Shown here: positions 56,497 through 64,000 of the stretch, piece after piece
Position numbering within the stretch: the stretch's first letter is position 1
Layout: each line of letters starts with the position of its first letter
The notes under the pieces: model-generated
What the model was told of the DNA's origin: nothing
The model's input: only the letters and a program-made list of their open reading frames with translations
The model's database searches: none
DNA from: Erwinia sp.
GTDB lineage: Bacteria; Pseudomonadota; Gammaproteobacteria; Enterobacterales; Enterobacteriaceae
Direction: 5' to 3'
Length of the DNA stretch: 64,000 nt
NCBI GenBank assembly: GCA_964016415.1
Contig: OZ024666.1
Location: 434,001 to 498,000 of the forward strand
Program-made: the position numbers and the translations under genes

Positions 56497-57384
56497 TTAG
56501 CTCACCAGGGTGAGTAAATCTTTTGATGCGGGAGCCATGAAATCAACTGACATCATGACACTGAGTGCCGTAATAGCGACTATTGAGAAAACGAAAAGTT
56601 CTCTCGCCCAGACACCATCATTTTCTGTCTTATACCCGGATAATGCCATACCCAGCCACCATACACTGACAGCCGCCGCCACCACCAGATACTTATAGCC
56701 TGCATAGCCTACAAGTGTCAGCATCAGAGTAGCTATCATGAAGGCCAGTATGTAAACGGTAATATGGTTTTTAGCAACCGAAATTCCCCTGACTACCGGC
56801 AGCACAGGAATATTGGCAGCCTGGTAATCTTTCAAACGGAAAATGGCAATGGCATAAGAGTGAGGCATCTGCCAGAGACTAAATATAGCCAACAGAATCA
56901 ATGCACCTGCATCAAATTCATTACTCACTGCGCAGTAACCGATAACCGGAGGCGCAGCTCCTGACAGGCTGCCTATCAAGGTGCCATAGACAGAGTGACG
57001 TTTCATGTGCAGGCTGTAAACCCCTACATAAACCACAAACCCCATCACCGCCAGCCACATGGACAGCGGATTAGCACCTAAATAGAGCAGCGCAAAACCT
57101 GCAATTCCCAAAACGGTCGCATAAATCAGAGAAGCGGTTGGAGAGATAAGACCCCTCACCAGCACACGGTTTCTTGTGCGCTCCATTTTTTTATCGATAT
57201 CACGGTCAATGAAGTTGTTATAAACACAACCTGATGCCACCACCAGTGATACACCGATTAACGTAAACAGAAACAACGGATAGTTGATACTCCCTTTCGA
57301 GGCCAGTAAAAAGCCACCGATGACAGAGATCAGATTTCCGAAAATAATGCCTGGCTTGGTAACTTGCAGGTATTGCTTAATCAT
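56497..57384 (-). CDS. cyoE: Protoheme IX farnesyltransferase CyoE
   Basis: A UbiA-family enzyme that adds farnesyl to heme b, giving heme O for the cyo oxidase. The aspartate motif [18 protein letters not shown] is present among about nine membrane helices. The 295-residue length matches E. coli (296). It is last of the cyo operon, 14 bp after cyoD. Its substrate farnesyl diphosphate comes from IspA. Confidence 0.98.
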   Translation of the reverse strand: MIKQYLQVTKPGIIFGNLISVIGGFLLASKGSINYPLFLFTLIGVSLVVASGCVYNNFIDRDIDKKMERTRNRVLVRGLISPTASLIYATVLGIAGFALLYLGANPLSMWLAVMGFVVYVGVYSLHMKRHSVYGTLIGSLSGAAPPVIGYCAVSNEFDAGALILLAIFSLWQMPHSYAIAIFRLKDYQAANIPVLPVVRGISVAKNHITVYILAFMIATLMLTLVGYAGYKYLVVAAAVSVWWLGMALSGYKTENDGVWARELFVFSIVAITALSVMMSVDFMAPASKDLLTLVS

Positions 57385-57398
57385 TACGTATAACCCGG

Positions 57399-57728
57399 TT
57401 AACGAACCATCATATTGTAGTTAAGGTTCCACATGATCCACAGCGAGCCTACAACAACGATCAGGACAATAAGAGCGGCAAAAACAATTGCCACCAGATT
57501 CCATCTCTCTTCCGGGGAGGTGTTCAGATGCAGGAAATAGGTCAGATGCACCAGAACCTGGACCACAGCGCAGACGATAACCACGCCGATAAGCGTTTCC
57601 TTCGCTGCACTGCCAGTCATTACCATCCAGAATGGGATAGCCGTTAAGATGATCGACAAAATAAAGCCAATCATGTAACTCTTAACACTGCCGTGTGAGC
57701 TTCCGTGTGGGTGTGCTGAATGACTCAT
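57399..57728 (-). CDS. cyoD: Cytochrome bo3 ubiquinol oxidase subunit IV CyoD
   Basis: A 109-residue subunit with three membrane helices that aids assembly of the oxidase. The N-terminus [21 protein letters not shown] matches E. coli. The start shares a base with the cyoC stop (TAATG), so I reject the ORF's 15 extra upstream codons. Confidence 0.97.
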   Translation of the reverse strand: MSHSAHPHGSSHGSVKSYMIGFILSIILTAIPFWMVMTGSAAKETLIGVVIVCAVVQVLVHLTYFLHLNTSPEERWNLVAIVFAALIVLIVVVGSLWIMWNLNYNMMVR

Positions 57729-58342
57729 TACATCGCTCCCATCAGATAAACAATGGTAAATACGCAGATCCAAATCACATCAAGGAAGTGCCAGAACAAA
57801 CTCAGGCACTGTATACGTGTCCGGTTGGTTTCTGTCAGCCCACGACGGGCAATCTGGTACATCAATACCAGCATCCATATCAGACCACTGGCAACGTGTA
57901 AGCCATGTGTTCCAACCAGGGTAAAGAACGCTGAGAGGAAACCACTGCGTTGTGGGCCAAAACCCTCTTTGATCAGGTGATGGAATTCGTAGATTTCCAT
58001 ACAAATGAAGCCAAGACCGAAAAGGAATGTCAGCGCCAGCCAGCCATTGACCGCAGATTTGCTGCCTTTATTCATACTAATGGCGGCAAAGCCATAAGTT
58101 ATTGAACTCAGCAACAGCAGGGCTGTTTCTACCAGCACGAAAGGCAGTTCAAAAATATCCTTTCCTGACGGACCGCCTGCGGTGTTATTCACCATCACTC
58201 CATAAGTGGCAAACAGGGTGGCGAAAATAATGCAGTCGCTCATCAGGTAGATCCAGAAGCCAAACACTTTGTTGGCGCCTGCATCGTGGTGCCCATGCTC
58301 AGCATGGGCTTTATTGTGTTTAGTCAGAGTATCAGTTGACAT
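57728..58342 (-). CDS. cyoC: Cytochrome bo3 ubiquinol oxidase subunit III CyoC
   Basis: A 204-residue five-helix subunit III of the heme-copper oxidase. It has the usual His-rich start ([28 protein letters not shown]) and [14 protein letters not shown]. The start overlaps the cyoB end by 11 bp. Confidence 0.98.
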   Translation of the reverse strand: MSTDTLTKHNKAHAEHGHHDAGANKVFGFWIYLMSDCIIFATLFATYGVMVNNTAGGPSGKDIFELPFVLVETALLLLSSITYGFAAISMNKGSKSAVNGWLALTFLFGLGFICMEIYEFHHLIKEGFGPQRSGFLSAFFTLVGTHGLHVASGLIWMLVLMYQIARRGLTETNRTRIQCLSLFWHFLDVIWICVFTIVYLMGAM

Positions 58343-60323
58343 TTTTCAGACCTGCTTTGGTGATATCGTCGAAATGCTGTTTTTCGATTTTTTCAATCTC
58401 AGCAACCGGAACATAGTAATCAACGTCTTCGTCAAAGCTCTTAATGATCCAGGTGAGGATCATACCGAGGAAAGAGAGACCAGCCAGCCACCAGATATGC
58501 CAGATTGCGGCAAAACCAAAGATCAAGGCGAACACACACAGGATAACGCCAGCGCCGGTGTTTTTAGGCATGTGGATCTCTGAATAGTGATCAGGGTGCT
58601 GGTTAGCTTCACCTTTTTCTTTCATGTCCCAGAATGCATCACGTTCTTTTACCTGAGGCACTACCGCGAAGTTATAGAAAGGTGGTGGTGAAGAAGTTGA
58701 CCATTCCAGAGTACGACCACCCCATGGGTCACCCGTTAAGTCACGGTTTTCATGACGGTCACGTACTGAAACCCAGAACTGAATGATCTGGCAGAGAACA
58801 CCACAGGCAATCAATGCTGCACCGCCCGCAGCAACCACCAGCAGAGGGTGGAACTGTGGATCAATATTTTGGCTGAGACGACGTGTCATGCCCATGAAAC
58901 CAAGCGCATACAATGGCATAAAGGCAACAAAGAAGCCGATAATCCAGAACCAGAATGCACGTATTCCCCATTTGTCGTTAAGCGTGAAACCGAATGCTTT
59001 CGGGAACCAGTAAGTCACACCGGCAAAACATCCGAATACCACACCACCGATAATCACGTTATGAAAGTGAGCGATAAGGAACAAACTGTTGTGAAGAACA
59101 AAGTCAGCGCCCGGCACAGCCAACAGAACCCCGGTCATGCCTCCAACCGAGAAAGTGACCAGGAAGCCGACGGTCCACAGCATAGCCGAGTGCATCTGAA
59201 TACGGCCCTGATACATGGTGAACAGCCAGTTAAAGATCTTAACTCCGGTAGGAATGGCGATAATCATCGTCATAATACCGAAGAAGGCATTGACGTTGGC
59301 GCCAGCACCCATGGTAAAGAAGTGGTGTAACCAGACGATGAAGGACAATACTGTGATCACCACAGTGGCCCAAACCAGTGAGGTGTAACCAAACAATCTT
59401 TTCTTCGAGAAGGTTGCAACTACTTCAGAGAAAACACCGAATACTGGCAATACCAGAATATATACTTCCGGGTGTCCCCAGATCCAAATCAGGTTGACAT
59501 ACATCATCATGTTGCCACCCATTTCATTGGTAAAGAAATGGAAGCCCAGATAACGATCAAGCGTCAACAGTGCAAGTGTGACAGTTAATACCGGGAAAGA
59601 GGCAATAATCAGTACGTTAGTGCACAGTGAGGCCCAGGTAAAGACAGGCATTTTAAACATGCTCATGCCCGGCGCACGCATTCTGAGAATGGTCACGAAG
59701 AAGTTTATCCCCGTTAACGTAGTACCAATTCCCGATAACTGCAGGCTCCAGAGCCAGTAGTCTACCCCGACGCCAGGACTGTATTCCGCCCCCGAAAGTG
59801 GTGGATAAGCCAGCCAGCCAGTCTGAGCAAACTCGCCCACGCCCAGTGAGAGGTTAACCAGCACAACGCCGACAACCGTGAACCAAAAGCTCAGGTTGTT
59901 CAGAAAGGGGAACGCAACGTCACGTGCACCAATCTGTAACGGCACCGCCAGGTTCATCAGACCCACGACGAAAGGCATTGCTACGAAGAAAATCATTATC
60001 ACGCCGTGGGCAGTGAATATTTGATCGTAGTGGTGGGGAGGCAGAAAACCAGCCTCTCCGGCAGAAGAGAGCACCTGTTGGCTACGCATCATTACTGCAT
60101 CAGCAAAGCCACGCAATAACATGATGAATGCCAGGATAATGTACATAATACCTAATTTTTTGTGGTCGACAGAGCTCAGCCATTCTGACCACAAATATTG
60201 CCATTTACCGAAGTAGGTGAGTGCACCTGCTATGGCGAGGCCACCGATAATGATGGCAGCCACCGTAACCATGATAATAGGTTCATGATACGGGACTGAA
60301 TCAAGGGTTAATTTTCCAAGCAT
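58332..60323 (-). CDS. cyoB: Cytochrome bo3 ubiquinol oxidase subunit I CyoB
   Basis: Catalytic, proton-pumping subunit holding heme b, heme o3 and CuB. Metal ligands are visible: heme b His in [11 protein letters not shown], CuB His and cross-linked Tyr in [12 protein letters not shown], the His pair in WLHHFFTMG, and HFHNVIIGG near the second heme ligands. I start at [15 protein letters not shown] (663 residues, as in E. coli). Confidence 0.98.
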   Translation of the reverse strand: MLGKLTLDSVPYHEPIIMVTVAAIIIGGLAIAGALTYFGKWQYLWSEWLSSVDHKKLGIMYIILAFIMLLRGFADAVMMRSQQVLSSAGEAGFLPPHHYDQIFTAHGVIMIFFVAMPFVVGLMNLAVPLQIGARDVAFPFLNNLSFWFTVVGVVLVNLSLGVGEFAQTGWLAYPPLSGAEYSPGVGVDYWLWSLQLSGIGTTLTGINFFVTILRMRAPGMSMFKMPVFTWASLCTNVLIIASFPVLTVTLALLTLDRYLGFHFFTNEMGGNMMMYVNLIWIWGHPEVYILVLPVFGVFSEVVATFSKKRLFGYTSLVWATVVITVLSFIVWLHHFFTMGAGANVNAFFGIMTMIIAIPTGVKIFNWLFTMYQGRIQMHSAMLWTVGFLVTFSVGGMTGVLLAVPGADFVLHNSLFLIAHFHNVIIGGVVFGCFAGVTYWFPKAFGFTLNDKWGIRAFWFWIIGFFVAFMPLYALGFMGMTRRLSQNIDPQFHPLLVVAAGGAALIACGVLCQIIQFWVSVRDRHENRDLTGDPWGGRTLEWSTSSPPPFYNFAVVPQVKERDAFWDMKEKGEANQHPDHYSEIHMPKNTGAGVILCVFALIFGFAAIWHIWWLAGLSFLGMILTWIIKSFDEDVDYYVPVAEIEKIEKQHFDDITKAGLKNVN

Positions 60324-60327
60324 TGTC

Positions 60328-61263
60328 TTATTCCTCGGCTCCGGCGTGAGAAGTTCCACTCATGTCCATACCCTCATGACCTTCATGTTCTGGCATTGCC
60401 TGCTGTCCATGATTCATTCCGAATTTGGCAATAACCTGTTTGAATAGACCAGGATCAGCGACAGAGTAGTACTCAACCGGATGATTCTCACTAGGGGCGG
60501 CAAGTTTTTCGAAATCAGCCATTGTAATCAGTGCATTAGGCGATTTTTTTACTTGCTCGACCCACTGCTCAAAACCGGCATTATCTGGTGTGGCAATCGC
60601 TTTAAATTTCATGCCCGAGAAACCGCGGCCACTGAAGTTAGAAGAGATACCATCAAAGGTACCAGGCTGGTTTGCTATCAGATGAAGTTTAGTCTGCATA
60701 CCTGCCATGGCGTAGATCTGGCTACCCAGGGTAGGAATGAAGAATGAGTTCATCACTGAATTAGAAGTGATTTTGAAGTTAACCGGTGTATTTGCCGGGA
60801 AAGCAATCTGGTTTACCGTGGCGATGCGCTGTTCCGGATAGATAAACAACCATTTCCAGTCGAGAGCAACGACTTCAATCTCCACGGGCTTGACGTCTGA
60901 AACCAGTGGTTTGCTGGGCTCCAGAGCGTGAGTCGATTTCCAGGTCAACACACCAAGGAAAACAATGATGAGAATTGGCACTGTCCAGACTACAGCTTCC
61001 ACTTTGTTAGAGTGTGACCAGTTTGGACTGTATTTGGCATTAGTATTCGATGCCCGATACTTCCAGGCAAAGATCAATGCCATCATGACAGCTGGGATCA
61101 CCACAATTAGCATTAAGCCAAAAGCTGTTAATATTAGTGAACGTTGCTCCAGTGCGATCTGTCCTTTGGGATTAAGTAAAGCACTGTCGCAGCCACTTAA
61201 CAACATGATGGCTGCTAACAATGATAACATCCCTAAATTAGTAGTGTAGTTCCTGAGTCTCAT
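60328..61263 (-). CDS. cyoA: Cytochrome bo3 ubiquinol oxidase subunit II CyoA
   Basis: A lipoprotein subunit II with lipobox LLSGCDS, two membrane helices and a periplasmic cupredoxin domain that lacks the CuA ligands, as expected for quinol oxidases. The 311 residues include a His/Met/Glu-rich C-terminus ([22 protein letters not shown]). It is the first gene of cyoABCDE. Confidence 0.98.
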   Translation of the reverse strand: MRLRNYTTNLGMLSLLAAIMLLSGCDSALLNPKGQIALEQRSLILTAFGLMLIVVIPAVMMALIFAWKYRASNTNAKYSPNWSHSNKVEAVVWTVPILIIVFLGVLTWKSTHALEPSKPLVSDVKPVEIEVVALDWKWLFIYPEQRIATVNQIAFPANTPVNFKITSNSVMNSFFIPTLGSQIYAMAGMQTKLHLIANQPGTFDGISSNFSGRGFSGMKFKAIATPDNAGFEQWVEQVKKSPNALITMADFEKLAAPSENHPVEYYSVADPGLFKQVIAKFGMNHGQQAMPEHEGHEGMDMSGTSHAGAEE

Positions 61264-61332
61264 TTAACGACCTCAATGACAAGGGCTCTATTGTCGTTTA
61301 TCTGTGGTGGCATTTTACGGGAAGGTTTCTGT

Positions 61333-61360
61333 ACTGTAAACCAACAACATCTTGTGTCAA
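61333..61360 (-). promoter_or_regulatory. Candidate cyo operon promoter
   Basis: Read on the minus strand, TTGACA (61360-61355) and TACAGT (61338-61333) are separated by 16 bp, about 70 bp before the cyoA start. Spacing and the perfect -35 favour a sigma-70 promoter. Confidence 0.55.
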
Positions 61361-61609
61361 TGCAGTGTATTCGGCCTTTTGAAAACACGTTTATCCGTTA
61401 CGTAACATGACAAAACTTTAGCGTGCATACTATAGGCTAAAAAACATAGCTTGCTAAGTAATATTTTTTTCCAGTACGAAAAAAAACCGAATAATTTAAA
61501 CAAAAATTAACAAATAGCTGTCAGAGAGAGCGTAAATATTGCCCAATCACCTGATGGCACCCTTACAGTTTGGCTGATTTTCCAGAAATTGTGCTAAATA
61601 TTTTTTTTT

Positions 61610-61623
61610 TGATTTATATCAAG
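61610..61623. promoter_or_regulatory. FNR box between ampG and cyoA
   Basis: TTGATTTATATCAA is a perfect match to the FNR consensus TTGAT-N4-ATCAA. FNR represses cyo in E. coli when oxygen is absent. Here the box is about 250 bp upstream of the candidate cyo promoter, so either a second promoter exists nearby or the action is long-range. The rest of the 470-bp gap is AT-rich with no ORF. Confidence 0.7.
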
Positions 61624-61732
61624 TTAGCAAAATTCGCTCTTATGAACATGCGCCCATTTCGACAAGTGCTACTCAGGCGAATCAGATACCCTGTTGTCTG
61701 AAGAAAATTGTTAAAAAATGAGTCAGTTTTGT

Positions 61733-63208
61733 TCAGCTTATACGGCTTTTTCGTACAGCCAGATTATCGAGTGCCGCTCCGGTTATAATGCCCGAAAGCA
61801 AAAAAACTATCCCGACATCGCCCAATAGCCCGTTAAGCCAGCTCAATACACTGTTATCCGGGGCGAAAAAAGTCAGTATGCTCCAGAAAATAAGTGATAA
61901 TAATCCGATAAACACCAGTATCAGAGCACCACGATACCCGCCGGAGAAGTACTGACGGGGAAGAAATTGATCGGATTGTTGGCTATGCTGGAGTGTATCC
62001 CGGCTTGCTAATAGCACCAGTAGCCCAGGGAAGGCCATCACGACGGTAAAGGCATAAAATGTTGCCCAGCCCCAGAGCTCAACCAGCCAGCCCGCAACAG
62101 GTCCGACGTAGACCCGGCCAATGGCGGCCAGTGCTGAGAGTAGAGCAAACTGAGTGGCAGAAAACGCACTGTTGCATAATGTCATAAGCAGGGCGACAAA
62201 AGCGGCGGTTCCCATCCCTCCACAGAGATTCTCAACAAAGACAGCAGCGCCCATGCTATAAATATCTTTGCTGGTTACTGCCAGCATCCAGTAACTTAGA
62301 TTCGATACTGCCTGCAATATGCCGAAAATCAACAGCGCCCGGAAGAGCGACAGACGCTGCATCAGCAGTCCCCCGGCGAGCGCGCCGATCAGGGTTGCGA
62401 TAAGCCCCAGCGTTTTATTTACCAGCCCAACCTCTCCTGCGTCAAAACCAACCCCCTTAATAAGGAAGAGGGTAGTCAGGCTGGCAGCAAAGGCATCGCC
62501 AAGCTTGTAAAAAATAATCAATAGTAGAATGAGCCAGGCGTTATTACGCTGAAAAAAATCACGCAATGGCGCAACGATGGCTTCTTCGAGTGAGCGTGGT
62601 GCTGTCTTAGTTTGCAGTGGCTCGCGGGCGCACAAAGTAGCCACAATACCGGGTAGCATCATGGCAGCCATCAGCCACCAGATAGCATGCCAGCCGACAA
62701 ATCGGTCTGCGAGCCATAAGGCCACTCCACCGGATACGAGCATCGCCAGACGGTAGCCCAGAACACTGATTGCAGCACCGCTGCCACGCTCAGCGGGCTG
62801 CAATGTATCCGTCTTCCATGCATCAAAAACAATATCCTGCGAGGCAGAACAGAAGGCGATCAAAACAGCTAACGCTGCGACCAGAGTTAAATTTCTCGAG
62901 GGTTCCATAAATCCCATCAGTGCGATGGTGAGCAACAACAGAAGTTGAGTGATCAGCAACCAGCCCCGTCGGCGACCCAGCAGTGAAGGGGTAAAACGAT
63001 CCATTATGGGAGACCAGAGGAATTTAAATACATAGGCCTGCCCTACCAGAGAGAAAAAGCCTACGGTTTTTGTATCGATATTTTCAACCGCCAGCCAGGC
63101 TTGCAGGGTACTTGAAGTCAGTGCCAAAGGAAGCCCTGAGGCAAAACCCAATGTCAGGAGAATGGCGGCGTTACGTTGTGTGAATAAATGCAAATAGGTG
63201 CGGGGCAT
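61733..63208 (-). CDS. ampG: Muropeptide permease AmpG
   Basis: An inner-membrane MFS transporter that imports anhydro-muropeptides for cell-wall recycling. The 491-residue sequence matches E. coli AmpG (ASGLPLALTSSTLQAWL; FLWSPIMDRF; SASQDIVFDAWKTDTL; ENLCGGMGTAAFVALLM). It has 12 or more membrane helices. It is followed by cyoA on the same strand and preceded by yajG, as in E. coli. Confidence 0.97.
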   Translation of the reverse strand: MPRTYLHLFTQRNAAILLTLGFASGLPLALTSSTLQAWLAVENIDTKTVGFFSLVGQAYVFKFLWSPIMDRFTPSLLGRRRGWLLITQLLLLLTIALMGFMEPSRNLTLVAALAVLIAFCSASQDIVFDAWKTDTLQPAERGSGAAISVLGYRLAMLVSGGVALWLADRFVGWHAIWWLMAAMMLPGIVATLCAREPLQTKTAPRSLEEAIVAPLRDFFQRNNAWLILLLIIFYKLGDAFAASLTTLFLIKGVGFDAGEVGLVNKTLGLIATLIGALAGGLLMQRLSLFRALLIFGILQAVSNLSYWMLAVTSKDIYSMGAAVFVENLCGGMGTAAFVALLMTLCNSAFSATQFALLSALAAIGRVYVGPVAGWLVELWGWATFYAFTVVMAFPGLLVLLASRDTLQHSQQSDQFLPRQYFSGGYRGALILVFIGLLSLIFWSILTFFAPDNSVLSWLNGLLGDVGIVFLLSGIITGAALDNLAVRKSRIS

Positions 63209-63258
63209 AGTGATACTTATCGTCTGGCTGCCACGTTGAGTGGCAGCAGTGGTGGCAA

Positions 63259-63834
63259 TTAGCGGGCATTTTGCTTGATGAATTCATGCACACTCAAATC
63301 CTGAGCCATATCGGTAATCACTTCGCCGAGCGTGGTATTCACCGCATCAGTGATTTTCTGATTTGAGGCGGTAAATGCACCTTCAATGCTGTAACTCTGG
63401 CGATAATTTTTTACTTGTTTGCTGCCATTTTTAGCAAGCGCAATGATAGAGATATCTGCTTTGGTTGTAATGGTATAACGCACATTACCCTGGCTGACAT
63501 CGGCATACAGGTTGTTAACAATGATCTGCAGATCAACATTACTCGCCGGACCAATCATATAACCGCGAGCCTGCATCTGTTTTTCCAGCACTTCCTGTAA
63601 TAAAAAGCGCAGGTCACGCGATGGTGTCAGCCTCACTAATTGACCATCACGATTTACTTTTGCCAGAGCCTGATCCGTTCGACGGTCAGCACCACTGATA
63701 CTCACAGTAAGACCAGCCAGACTTGGGTCACGTTGTGGTAAATCAATTTTGGGTGCGACGTTCAGTGTGGTGGTGCTGGTTGCACAACCTGTTAATACAA
63801 GTACCACCAGCAGGGTAAAAAATTTTTTAAACAT
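63259..63834 (-). CDS. yajG: Lipoprotein YajG
   Basis: A 191-residue lipoprotein with lipobox VLTGCA (Cys about residue 17). The mature part matches YajG (LNVAPKIDLPQRDPSLAGLTV; SRDLRFLLQEVLEKQM; DVSQGNVRYTITTKAD). It precedes ampG by 50 bp and is probably in the same transcript. The exact function is unknown. Confidence 0.96.
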   Translation of the reverse strand: MFKKFFTLLVVLVLTGCATSTTTLNVAPKIDLPQRDPSLAGLTVSISGADRRTDQALAKVNRDGQLVRLTPSRDLRFLLQEVLEKQMQARGYMIGPASNVDLQIIVNNLYADVSQGNVRYTITTKADISIIALAKNGSKQVKNYRQSYSIEGAFTASNQKITDAVNTTLGEVITDMAQDLSVHEFIKQNAR

Positions 63835-63975
63835 AACTGAAGTTCCCTGTTAAACGAGATATGGAGAGCAAATAAACTACAATGGCGCACATCATAGCAT
63901 TGCATATGATTTGAGGAAACGGCAGGATGCAGACAGACGTGTGAGCACTCATGAGATAGATAGAGAGTCGGACAG

Positions 63976-64000
63976 ATGATCAAACAACAGATCGAAAAAC
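63976..64000 (+). CDS. bolA: BolA, first codons only
   Basis: The window ends in an ORF that begins M-I-K-Q-Q-I-E-K, like the MIREQIEEK start of E. coli BolA, a stress-linked iron-sulfur partner protein. The position, divergent from yajG, is that of bolA in E. coli. Only eight full codons are visible. Confidence 0.75.

Overview
The window looks like chromosome from a pigmented enterobacterium, most likely Erwiniaceae (Pantoea/Erwinia/Rosenbergiella-like). The housekeeping proteins are close relatives of their E. coli counterparts. Between the conserved blocks lies a compact zeaxanthin-type carotenoid operon with a type 2 isopentenyl diphosphate isomerase, which is typical of that family. The genus is not resolved from sequence alone. 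I saw no rRNA, tRNA, CRISPR array, phage or plasmid replication gene.

Layout. (1) 1-6675, minus strand: nrdHIEF (class Ib ribonucleotide reductase, with a good pair of NrdR boxes upstream) followed by proVW and the first codons of proX (glycine betaine/proline uptake). (2) 7180-21181, accessory region: a small PEGA-like lipoprotein gene split by an intact IS3-family element; speG; the carotenoid genes crtE-idi-crtY-crtI-crtB with crtZ convergent; then ulaR, ulaG and ulaA of L-ascorbate utilisation. ulaA ends inside a second, inverted and damaged copy of the same IS, and ulaBCDEF do not follow. (3) 21340-27456, lineage-specific genes: a YcaD-like MFS transporter, a FUSC-family protein, a tiny Cys-containing protein, an acyltransferase-3-like membrane protein, a candidate small RNA or attenuator, a DUF305 protein behind a CueR-like operator, a 59-codon ORF, a CPBP protease and a cold-shock gene. 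(4) 27524-64000: a long block in the E. coli 'proC to bolA' order (proC, yaiI, aroL, yaiA, ppnP, rdgC, phoBR, brnQ, proY, acpH, queA, tgt, yajC-secDF, nrdR-ribD-ribH-nusB-thiL, dxs-ispA-xseB, thiI, yajL-panE, yajQ, yajR, cyoABCDE, ampG, yajG, bolA). Several genes expected from E. coli are missing: aroM, mak, araJ, sbcCD, malZ, pgpA and yajO.

How the genes work together. dxs and ispA (isoprenoid entry and FPP synthesis) lie about 35 kb from the crt operon that uses their products. NrdR, encoded at 44.5 kb, should repress nrdHIEF at 6.7 kb through the two boxes there. Signs of ongoing gene decay are an IS-split lipoprotein, a one-base frameshift in brnQ, a two-base frameshift in one IS orfA, and an ula regulon left with repressor, lactonase and permease but no phosphotransfer or downstream catabolic genes nearby.

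Most distinctive signals: the IS-linked truncation of the ula operon, a nested 49-bp dyad in front of ulaA, a strong Rho-independent terminator with a possible promoter and no ORF (25289-25395), and a copper-type MerR-family operator in front of the DUF305 gene.
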